Of a DNA stretch of 5,036 bases, positions 1 through 5,036 are shown one piece after another; position 1 is the stretch's first letter, and the number at the start of each line of letters is the position of its first letter. A program made the position numbers and the translations under genes. This stretch comes from Paracoccaceae bacterium (GTDB taxonomy: Bacteria > Pseudomonadota > Alphaproteobacteria > Rhodobacterales > Rhodobacteraceae), in the NCBI GenBank assembly GCA_011525185.1, contig WTIQ01000491.1, forward strand, positions 1 through 5,036. The letters run 5' to 3'. Below the pieces are notes generated by a model. It was not told the DNA's origin and did not search any database. It was given only the letters and a program-made list of their open reading frames with translations.

Positions 1-136
1 GTACATTCAAACTAAACCGTGACGCCGCTCTCACCGAGTGGCGCTCTTTAGTGACTTCATCGACATACACGTCAAATAAATCCTGATGCTTGGGCTCGTT
101 TGTCTGACGGTAGTTAATGGATGGGTGGTGACTGCG
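1..136 (-). other. Unassigned left-edge region; possible start of a further minus-strand gene
   Basis: Downstream of the dioxygenase stop, one minus-strand frame is open from 136 to the window edge (45 codons) after a TAA at 139-137. Its only ordinary start is GTG at 70-68, giving 23 codons that begin MYVDEVTKERHSV, with AGGA about 10 nt upstream. I do not recognise the product. The frame is as open upstream of that GTG as downstream, so chance is possible. A plus-strand frame is also open from the edge to TGA at 84-86, compatible with the tail of a convergent gene. The two cannot be separated without sequence further left. Confidence 0.25.
23..43 (+). other. Weak hairpin near the left edge
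   Basis: CGCCGCTC (23-30) can pair with GAGTGGCG (36-43) around a TCACC loop, giving eight pairs of which one is a G-U wobble when read on the plus strand. On the minus strand that position becomes an A-C mismatch. Only CTCTTT follows on the plus strand, too poor in T for a confident terminator. It may be incidental. Confidence 0.2.
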
Positions 137-150
137 TTAATTTTCAAGTC

Positions 151-993
151 CTAATCAGGGCACAGAACGAAATCGAAAGCGCAGTGCCACTCACAATCGT
201 GGTTATCGTTTTTCGTAAACGGCGCTTTTAAACTCTCTTTTACACCAAAAACCGCATCAGACAGGATGTAGGGATCTTCACCATCAAAAATATGGGTGAC
301 AAGTTTTTGGAAACCGGGTGCTGTCACGATCACATGCGTATGTGCGGGGCGATATGGATGGCGCCCCATGCCGTTGAGCATTTCGCCAGCGGGTCCATCA
401 GTTGGCACTGGGTATGATACGGGTTTGATGCCCCTAAAATTATATGCTCCGTCGGCACCAGTGGTGAAAATTCCCCGGTTATTCCATTTGGGTTGGATGT
501 CTGGCTGTTGGACGTCATAATACCCATCAGAATTATCAGACCAAACATCTATTCGTGCATTTGCGATTGGAGTCCCATCTGTCGACAGCACACGCCCCGT
601 GAAATGACAGCTTTCCCCCTTGCCATCCAAGGAAATGTTTGTGCCCATATCCAACTCTGGCGCACCAACAACGTGAAAAGGACCGAGTACGGTGGTTTGG
701 GTCGCGTGTTCTGGGCGCCGATTGTTAATAGCATCGACCAACATCGATACGCCAAGTGTGTCGCTCATCAAAATCCACTCTTGCCGTTCATTGGTGCATT
801 TTTGACCGGTACGAGTTAAAAAATCGATGGCAATTTCCCACTCTTCTTGGGTCAGCTCAACTTCTTTGATGAAGTCATGTAGGTGATTAATGAGACCTGC
901 CATAATTTGACGAAACCGAGGGGTACATTCATCGTCATTAATTCGACCGATTACCGTCTCGGCAGAGTTTTTTTCATCCAAGAAGTGTGCCAT
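151..993 (-). CDS. Intradiol ring-cleavage dioxygenase, probably hydroxyquinol 1,2-dioxygenase
   Basis: Non-heme Fe(III) enzyme predicted to cleave the ring of hydroxyquinol (benzene-1,2,4-triol) between its two adjacent hydroxyls, giving 3-hydroxymuconate/maleylacetate in the cytoplasm. The 280-residue length is normal for the family. A helical N-terminal dimerisation/linker domain (about residues 20-105) precedes the beta-sandwich catalytic domain. The expected iron ligands are visible: Tyr159 in GYYDVQ, Tyr194 in YPVPTDGP, and His218 and His220 in RPAHTH. Their spacing (Tyr to first His, 24 residues) matches known hydroxyquinol and catechol dioxygenases. The stretches SDTLGVSMLVDAIN (77-90) and TVLGPFHV (101-108) look like the hydroxyquinol rather than the catechol branch; that assignment is from memory of the family, so chlorocatechol or catechol activity is not excluded. 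The gene is fourth in the minus-strand series, 91 bp after the sulfatase gene. Its ATG is preceded only by a weak A-rich element (GAAAG at 1000-1004). Confidence 0.93.
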   Translation of the reverse strand: MAHFLDEKNSAETVIGRINDDECTPRFRQIMAGLINHLHDFIKEVELTQEEWEIAIDFLTRTGQKCTNERQEWILMSDTLGVSMLVDAINNRRPEHATQTTVLGPFHVVGAPELDMGTNISLDGKGESCHFTGRVLSTDGTPIANARIDVWSDNSDGYYDVQQPDIQPKWNNRGIFTTGADGAYNFRGIKPVSYPVPTDGPAGEMLNGMGRHPYRPAHTHVIVTAPGFQKLVTHIFDGEDPYILSDAVFGVKESLKAPFTKNDNHDCEWHCAFDFVLCPD

Positions 994-1084
994 TTTTTTC
1001 TTTCAGTTATCCGCGAAGTTTTTTGGTGGAAGGGAAGGAATGTACTCTCTTACTAAGGCAGAGTCTGCCTTTTTATCGTCTCCA
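994..1084 (-). other. Intergenic spacer before the dioxygenase gene
   Basis: This 91-bp gap is the longest between the four catabolic genes. Besides the hairpin at 1055-1071 it contains a pyrimidine-rich stretch on the minus strand (about 1023-1043) and an A-rich leader just before the dioxygenase ATG. I see no convincing -35/-10 pair, so readthrough from the upstream operon is the simplest model, but a separate weak promoter cannot be excluded. Confidence 0.4.
1055..1071 (+). terminator. Hairpin with T-run on the plus strand between sulfatase and dioxygenase genes
   Basis: AAGGCAG-AGT-CTGCCTT forms a perfect 7-bp stem with a 3-base loop. On the plus strand it is followed by Ts (run at 1070-1074), the form of a rho-independent terminator. 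All neighbouring genes run on the minus strand, where the hairpin is preceded by As and followed by AGTAAG with no U-run. For the operon it is therefore more likely a 3'-end stabiliser or a partial attenuator 14 bp after the sulfatase stop. Terminating antisense transcription is the literal reading of its polarity. Confidence 0.45.
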
Positions 1085-2719
1085 CTATGCTTTGTCTCTT
1101 TGATCAAAGGGATGCCCAAATGCATCTTGATAGTCGGCCTCATCCCAGACTCCAATAATGATGCCTGGGGGTTCCTTTCCTGCCATCGATGCTAGGCGTT
1201 CTGGTGTGACAGTAGTCCGATTATGATGCTGGCGAGCCCATTTGAATAATGCGGCTTCTAGTCCTGCGCGTATCTCAGCTGTTTCAGGTGCATTCCCCAA
1301 ATCAATTAGCTCATTTGGGTCATTTTTCATGTCAAATAACATTGGGCGATGTCCTTCGGCATAGGTCATTTTCCAGCGCTTATCTCGGATCATATAGATC
1401 CGTGCATCTGCTTGGTCTTGTTGAAGAATGACTTGAGCTTCGCGAATGGCATAGTCATATTCGCTGATTGCATGAGTTCGCCAATTTTTTGGCTCTTGTT
1501 GGTTGTAAAGCAATGGGGATAGATCACGTCCTTCAAGAATGTGGGGCTTAGGGACTCCGCCAAAATACTCTAGGAAAGTCGGAGCTAGATCAATCATCTC
1601 GACTAGTTCATCGCGCACCATGCCGCGGGTGTTATCGGCCTTGGAGGAGGGATCGTAAATGATCATTGGAACTTTAGCGCTTTGATCATGGAACATGTCC
1701 TTTTCACCCATCCAGTGATCCCCAAGGTAATCGCCATGATCTGAGGTAAAGACGATCATAGTGTTTTCCATCAGTCCGTTTTCTTCCATCCATTTGAAGA
1801 GATGGCCCATTTGATCATCGACTTGTTTTATCAATCCCATATATGCTGGAATGACTTTTTCCCTAACATCGTCTCGTGCAAAGGTTTTACAGACCCTGGT
1901 ATTTATAAGCGCGTTAAAGACAGGGTGGTCATTTTGTTTTTCTGCCTCTGATCTAATTGGCGGAATGACGTGTTCCGGACCATACATGGAATTATAGGGG
2001 GCAGGGACAATGTAAGGCCAATGTGGTTTGATAAAGCTAAGGTGACACAACCATGGTTCATCACCTGCGTTTTTCATAAATTCCATGGCGCGGCGCGTCA
2101 TATAGGGAGTTTCGCTATCTTCTTCTGCGATATCGGCTGGTAGATCTGAATATTTCAGCAGCCAACCTGATAATACCTCTCCTTCGTTCCCAATGGCGGA
2201 ATTGGCATGACTGTCCCATGGGGCATCCCTTGGATAGCCTTTTTCGCGCAAATAGCCTTCATATGCTTCGCCACCATGGCGATTTTTGCCTATCGGATGC
2301 AGGCCGTCATCACGTTCATATGGATCAAAGCCACATTCGGACAGACGGACGCCGATGATGCTGTCTTTTGGTATGCCTAGCCATTCCATCCCTTGTAGGT
2401 CGGGTTTCATGTGAGTTTTGCCAATGATAACTGGACGGACACCTAAAGGACGCAAATGATCTCCGAGTGTTGGTTCTCCGATGCGCAGTGGAAAAAAATT
2501 CCAAGTGGCGCCATGGCTACGACAATAACGCCCAGTGTACGCGCACATGCGACTTGGGCCGCAAAAGGGCGACTGAACATAGGCGTTCGTGAAACGCACA
2601 CCTCGTTCTGCCAATTTGTCGATGTGCGGCGTGTGGAGATGTGGGTGGCCATAACAACTTAGATAATCAAATCGCAGTTGATCACACATAATCCATAGTA
2701 CATTTTTTTTATCTGCCAT
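1085..2719 (-). CDS. Formylglycine-dependent sulfatase / phosphonate monoester hydrolase-like enzyme
   Basis: Alkaline phosphatase-superfamily hydrolase of 544 residues, predicted to hydrolyse a sulfate ester or a phosphodiester/phosphonate monoester. The signature CGPSR (53-57), followed by TGR (62-64), marks Cys53 as the residue to be oxidised to formylglycine. Metal and active-site residues visible are Asp13-Gln14 (MCDQ), Lys101 and His103 (GKTHM), His233 (KPHWPY), Asp327-His328 (TSDHGD) and Lys340 (GEKDMFHDQ). The Asp-Gln pair at the first metal position resembles the Rhizobium phosphonate monoester hydrolase; classical arylsulfatases carry Asp-Asp there. The C-terminal part, including LFDMKNDPNE (461-470), fits the sulfatase C-terminal subdomain. 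There is no signal peptide, so it is cytosolic. The start is supported by GGAG (2727-2730), 7 nt upstream, and overlaps the end of the reductase gene by 11 nt, suggesting translational coupling. Family assignment is firm; the substrate is inferred only from context (an aromatic ester). Confidence 0.93.
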   Translation of the reverse strand: MADKKNVLWIMCDQLRFDYLSCYGHPHLHTPHIDKLAERGVRFTNAYVQSPFCGPSRMCAYTGRYCRSHGATWNFFPLRIGEPTLGDHLRPLGVRPVIIGKTHMKPDLQGMEWLGIPKDSIIGVRLSECGFDPYERDDGLHPIGKNRHGGEAYEGYLREKGYPRDAPWDSHANSAIGNEGEVLSGWLLKYSDLPADIAEEDSETPYMTRRAMEFMKNAGDEPWLCHLSFIKPHWPYIVPAPYNSMYGPEHVIPPIRSEAEKQNDHPVFNALINTRVCKTFARDDVREKVIPAYMGLIKQVDDQMGHLFKWMEENGLMENTMIVFTSDHGDYLGDHWMGEKDMFHDQSAKVPMIIYDPSSKADNTRGMVRDELVEMIDLAPTFLEYFGGVPKPHILEGRDLSPLLYNQQEPKNWRTHAISEYDYAIREAQVILQQDQADARIYMIRDKRWKMTYAEGHRPMLFDMKNDPNELIDLGNAPETAEIRAGLEAALFKWARQHHNRTTVTPERLASMAGKEPPGIIIGVWDEADYQDAFGHPFDQRDKA

Positions 2720-3248
2720 CGTCTGACTCCGTGTCTACAAGGTCACCCAGCGGCCAATACTGTCTTTCCCCGTACAATAATGGAACTTTTGTTTCATCTT
2801 TAGATACCGCGATCACATCTCCAAATAGCACAGAATGCGTGGCTTGCGGGGATAATTCACCCAAAATACAGTCGAAGCTTGCCAACGCGTTTTTAAGAGC
2901 TGGTGCACCTGTGGATAATTTTATCCAATTTTGCGTCGTAAAACGCTCTTTATACTGATCAGTATGACCTGCAAAACGCTTTGCAATATCTTCATGGGCA
3001 GTTGATAGAACATTCACGCAAAAACGACCTGATTGAATTATTTTATCGTGGGAGAAGGCTGATTTATTCACGCAGACAAGTAATCTGGGTGGATCAGCAG
3101 TGACTGAGGCGACTGCGGTCGCGGTTAAGCCAAAGTATTCGCCATCAATTTCTGTTGTCACAACGCAGACTGATGCAAAATGCGAGGCGACCGCATCGAT
3201 ATATGCTGCACTTGTACAGTTCTTTTGGTCGAGTATGTCTTGGCTCAT
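2709..3248 (-). CDS. HpaC-like NAD(P)H:flavin reductase, partner of the monooxygenase
   Basis: Short-chain flavin reductase of 179 residues, the normal length for the HpaC/HsaB/RutF type. It would reduce FMN or FAD with NAD(P)H and release the reduced flavin to the oxygenase encoded just upstream. The flavin-reductase split-barrel domain spans roughly residues 17-167. Visible marks are the GLTATAVASVTADPP stretch (40-54), a conserved flavin-binding region, then LLVCVNKSA (56-64), FCVNVL (76-81), the ERF turn near 101-103, HSVLFGDV (138-145) and a closing LLYGERQYW (157-165). It lies 56 bp after the monooxygenase stop and runs into the sulfatase start, so it is almost certainly cotranscribed with both. 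There is no clear Shine-Dalgarno sequence before the ATG (upstream bases read GTGAACTGAA). Choice of FMN or FAD, and NADH or NADPH, cannot be read from the sequence. Confidence 0.93.
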   Translation of the reverse strand: MSQDILDQKNCTSAAYIDAVASHFASVCVVTTEIDGEYFGLTATAVASVTADPPRLLVCVNKSAFSHDKIIQSGRFCVNVLSTAHEDIAKRFAGHTDQYKERFTTQNWIKLSTGAPALKNALASFDCILGELSPQATHSVLFGDVIAVSKDETKVPLLYGERQYWPLGDLVDTESDDGR

Positions 3249-3304
3249 TTCAGTTCACTTTTTGATTGAGTGCAGGGGCGCGCTCATGCCTAAGGATGGT
3301 TTTG

Positions 3305-4522
3305 TTAAACCATCGCATTTTGTGGAAGATCGATTCCCAAGCGTAACGCTCCATATAGATTTGCAAGGTGGTCATATTCAAATAATGCATGCGTTGAGAG
3401 GCTAGACATATCGCGATGAAAACGTTGAATCGGGTTATCCGAGTAAAAACTGCGTGATCCAACACATCGAGAGAGTTCATCAATGATCTCATAACAGGAT
3501 CGTGCAACATGTGCAGTAACAGCGCGAATTTCTGCGCGACGTTCACGCGTCGGCGTTATGTTATTTGTGATATCTTGCCAAAGCTCTTCAGTGTGGCCTT
3601 CCCAGAGGCGAATGGTGGCATCAAGGTCCATAGAAAGCCGTGCAATCCGTACATGTTGTGACATAAGGCCTTGTTGCTTGTCGCCAGAATAGGCCCCAAC
3701 TTTGATTTGCATCACATTGGTTACGGTTTCTAAGAGAGCTTCTGCTGCGCCTATGAATGGGCCGACGCTGCCCAAAACCATAAAGCTTAACATAGGCATA
3801 CGCCAAATGGGGTTTGGATTATGTTTTAATCCTTCTGCGCGCATTTCGCGCATGTCTGACACCAAAATTGAGCGATGCTCAGGAATAAATTCGTTTTCAA
3901 GCGTGACATCATGGCTGCCTGTGGCTTTCATCGCGACGACATTCCAAGTGTCTAATACTGTAAAACTTTCAACGGGCACGTAGAACCTACGCATTTCAAT
4001 TTCGCCCGCTCCGATGTCTGTCGGTGAAGAAATAAGCATCCAATCACCGTGTTGAATACCCGTGGCATAACCCCAGCGACCAGAAACTCGATATCCCCCT
4101 TCAACCTTTTCGGCTTTGCCAGAGGGCATCACTTGACCTGGGGCCATCGTATATCCCTTTGCCCCCCAGACCTCGTCTTGAGCCTCTAAAGGGAAATGAG
4201 CAAATTGGAAATTATGATAGATCAAAAATCCCATTGCCCAAGCTGTTGAAGAACAGCCGCGTCCAAGGATGCGGAAAATTTGTGGGATATACGGATAAGG
4301 CAATTCAAGGCCATTATAGCGTGCAGGGACGACTGCTCTAAACGCACCAACAGCCTTGAGGTCGTCAATTGTTTCATCTGGAATGCGGCCAGAGCTTTCA
4401 GCTTCGGCAGCTCGCTCTCGTAGATCGGGGACCAGTTCAATCAGAGCTCGTAACAAGGCATCACCTTGTGGTTCCCCGTTCCTAATCTTTGGCCAGGATG
4501 TGGTATTTATCGACAATGACAT
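3305..4522 (-). CDS. Group D flavin-dependent monooxygenase, oxygenase component (HpaH/HsaA/resorcinol hydroxylase type)
   Basis: Protein of 405 residues with the acyl-CoA dehydrogenase fold but the sequence character of two-component aromatic hydroxylases. It would use reduced flavin from the neighbouring reductase, plus O2, to hydroxylate a phenolic ring. The N-terminal helical domain covers about 20-120, with a CSSTAWAMGFLIYHN helix (90-104). The middle beta domain has the flavin-contacting SGRWGYATGIQHGDW (147-161) and ATGSHDVTLE (200-209). The C-terminal helical bundle ends in NPIQRFHRD (363-371) and THALFEYD (377-384), typical of the HpaH C2 group; a C-terminal active-site histidine is expected and His378 is the best candidate. 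The catalytic Glu setting of true acyl-CoA dehydrogenases is not evident, and an adjacent flavin reductase argues for a monooxygenase. The start is well set: GGAG (4530-4533) lies 7 nt upstream and an in-frame TAA directly precedes the ATG. First gene of the operon. Context suggests a resorcinol-like substrate giving hydroxyquinol; a DszC-like or other phenol substrate remains possible. Confidence 0.92.
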   Translation of the reverse strand: MSLSINTTSWPKIRNGEPQGDALLRALIELVPDLRERAAEAESSGRIPDETIDDLKAVGAFRAVVPARYNGLELPYPYIPQIFRILGRGCSSTAWAMGFLIYHNFQFAHFPLEAQDEVWGAKGYTMAPGQVMPSGKAEKVEGGYRVSGRWGYATGIQHGDWMLISSPTDIGAGEIEMRRFYVPVESFTVLDTWNVVAMKATGSHDVTLENEFIPEHRSILVSDMREMRAEGLKHNPNPIWRMPMLSFMVLGSVGPFIGAAEALLETVTNVMQIKVGAYSGDKQQGLMSQHVRIARLSMDLDATIRLWEGHTEELWQDITNNITPTRERRAEIRAVTAHVARSCYEIIDELSRCVGSRSFYSDNPIQRFHRDMSSLSTHALFEYDHLANLYGALRLGIDLPQNAMV

Positions 4523-4536
4523 TTAAACGCTCCGAT

Positions 4537-4573
4537 TCAACTATTGATATGTATTTGATATATCAACTATTGA
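4537..4573 (+). repeat. Direct repeat TCAACTATTGA x2, 26 bp apart
   Basis: The 11-mer TCAACTATTGA occurs exactly at 4537-4547 and 4563-4573, a start-to-start distance of 26 bp, about two and a half helical turns. Each copy is itself a dyad (TCAA-CTA-TTGA). The copies flank the perfect palindrome TTGATATATCAA and sit in the promoter region between divergent genes, consistent with paired regulator binding rather than chance. Confidence 0.75.
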
Positions 4574-4581
4574 CTTGTCAA
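4553..4581 (-). promoter_or_regulatory. Candidate sigma70-type promoter of the catabolic operon
   Basis: Read on the minus strand there is a perfect -35 hexamer TTGACA (4581-4576), a 17-bp spacer, and a weaker -10 TCAAAT (4558-4553) matching TATAAT at four of six positions. It lies about 30 bp before the monooxygenase ATG, leaving room for a short leader with the GGAG ribosome site. The -35 falls inside the TTGAC/GTCAA inverted repeat and the -10 overlaps the TTGATATATCAA palindrome, so a bound repressor would block polymerase. The assignment rests on pattern only; no transcription start is known. Confidence 0.5.
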
Positions 4582-4606
4582 GTTAAATGTGGGCACTACT
4601 TCCTTC

Positions 4607-5036
4607 ATGAACTCTGATCGACCAAATTCCGTGAATCTTGATACGCATGTGCCTGCTTTGTTGTTTGCTCTCGGCGCAAAGATAAGTTTGCATGCGCAAC
4701 GTGAGAATGCGCGCAAATTGGGGCTGGATATGTGTGAATGGCGGACAGTACAAATTTTAGGTCGGGATGGGCCGTCTACAGTCATCGCAGTTGCTGACAG
4801 GATCGCGATGGACCGTGGTGGTACCAGTCGCGCGGTCGCAAGATTAGAAAAGCGTGGCCTCGTATATCGGAAACCTGATCTAAACGATCGTCGTAAATCT
4901 ATCGTCGGTTTGACAGAGGAAGGTGAACATATACACCAAAATGTGGTGTTATTTGCAAATGAACGCGAAACTCAATTGTTAAAAGACCTCTCAGAAAATG
5001 AGAGAAACGAACTTATCAAGAATTTGCAAACGCTCA
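4607..5036 (+). CDS. MarR-family transcriptional regulator (3' end beyond window)
   Basis: Open frame of 143 codons still open at the right edge. MarR proteins are usually 140-160 residues, so only the last few are missing. It reads as a winged helix-turn-helix regulator: an N-terminal dimerisation helix (about 13-36), a helix-turn-helix around STVIAVADRIAMDRGGTSRAVARLE (57-81), and the diagnostic wing with PDLNDRRK (90-97) leading into GLTEEG (101-106). MarR proteins in aromatic clusters are commonly repressors released by a pathway ligand. Its divergent position, 84 bp from the operon start, suggests it controls the four catabolic genes and itself. The ATG at 4607 is the best start, but no good Shine-Dalgarno precedes it. 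An in-frame GTG at 4589 would add six residues, and an in-frame TGA at 4571-4573 bars anything longer. The ligand is unknown. Confidence 0.9.
   Translation, partial: MNSDRPNSVNLDTHVPALLFALGAKISLHAQRENARKLGLDMCEWRTVQILGRDGPSTVIAVADRIAMDRGGTSRAVARLEKRGLVYRKPDLNDRRKSIVGLTEEGEHIHQNVVLFANERETQLLKDLSENERNELIKNLQTL

Larger units (their letters stand above)
4537..4581. promoter_or_regulatory. Probable MarR operator region with repeated TTGA/TCAA dyads
   Basis: The divergent intergenic region carries three linked dyads: TCAA-CTA-TTGA (4537-4547), a perfect 12-bp palindrome TTGATATATCAA (4555-4566), and TTGAC-TT-GTCAA (4570-4581). The first 11-mer, TCAACTATTGA, recurs exactly at 4563-4573, bridging the second and third dyads. 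AT-rich palindromes of this size are typical targets for MarR dimers, and the adjacent divergent MarR gene makes it the natural binder. Which dyad is the true site cannot be decided from one sequence. Confidence 0.6.

Noticed and set aside
493..819. Plus-strand open frame of 108 codons opposite the dioxygenase
   Set aside because: It lies wholly antisense to a dioxygenase with intact ligands and family motifs; the translation has no recognisable domain.
3249..3304. Possible terminator or promoter between monooxygenase and reductase genes
   Set aside because: Only 56 bp, with a GC-rich GCGCGC patch but no stable stem with a U-run and no good promoter hexamers.
3250..3546. Minus-strand frame of 98 codons overlapping the monooxygenase end
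   Set aside because: It is out of frame within the monooxygenase C-terminal domain, whose HRD and C-terminal helical motifs are intact; its product is low in domain character.
3305..4522. Annotation as an acyl-CoA dehydrogenase
   Set aside because: The fold is shared, but the C-terminal NPIQRFHRD pattern and the adjacent flavin reductase fit a reduced-flavin-dependent hydroxylase.
4567..4785. Minus-strand frame opposite the regulator
   Set aside because: The plus-strand translation is a clear MarR protein across this stretch, so this is its antisense shadow.
1..5036. CRISPR arrays, tRNA/rRNA genes, insertion sequences or attachment sites
   Set aside because: No regularly spaced repeats, no cloverleaf or rRNA-like stretches, no transposase frames and no terminal inverted repeats were seen.

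Overview
The window holds a compact aromatic-catabolism cluster from a bacterium. Four genes lie head to tail on the minus strand, and a divergent MarR-family regulator gene on the plus strand runs off the right edge. Base composition looks roughly balanced. Protein families and gene layout fit a proteobacterium (perhaps an alphaproteobacterium), but nothing here fixes the taxon and this is inference only.

Layout in transcription order from the divergent promoter near 4523-4606. (1) 4522-3305: a group D two-component flavin monooxygenase with the acyl-CoA dehydrogenase fold, of the HpaH(C2)/HsaA/resorcinol-hydroxylase type. (2) 3248-2709: its likely partner, an HpaC-like flavin reductase. (3) 2719-1085: a cytosolic formylglycine-type sulfatase/phosphonate monoester hydrolase whose start overlaps the end of the reductase gene by 11 nt. 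(4) 993-151: an intradiol ring-cleavage dioxygenase, most likely hydroxyquinol (benzene-1,2,4-triol) 1,2-dioxygenase. The left 150 bases hold no gene I can identify, only open frames and a weak hairpin at the edge. The right end (4607-5036) encodes a MarR-type winged-helix protein lacking only its last residues.

Reading the genes together: the sulfatase/hydrolase would remove a sulfate (or phosph(on)ate) ester from a phenolic compound. The reductase would supply reduced flavin to the monooxygenase, which would ortho- or para-hydroxylate the freed phenol (for example a resorcinol-type ring) to a trihydroxybenzene. The intradiol dioxygenase would then open the ring to maleylacetate/3-hydroxymuconate. 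The next expected enzyme, maleylacetate reductase, is not visible and may lie to the left. The MarR protein probably represses the operon through TTGA/TCAA dyads that overlap a good candidate promoter. The unusual part is the sulfatase-superfamily hydrolase built into a hydroxyquinol operon, which suggests a pathway for conjugated (sulfated or phospho-esterified) phenols.
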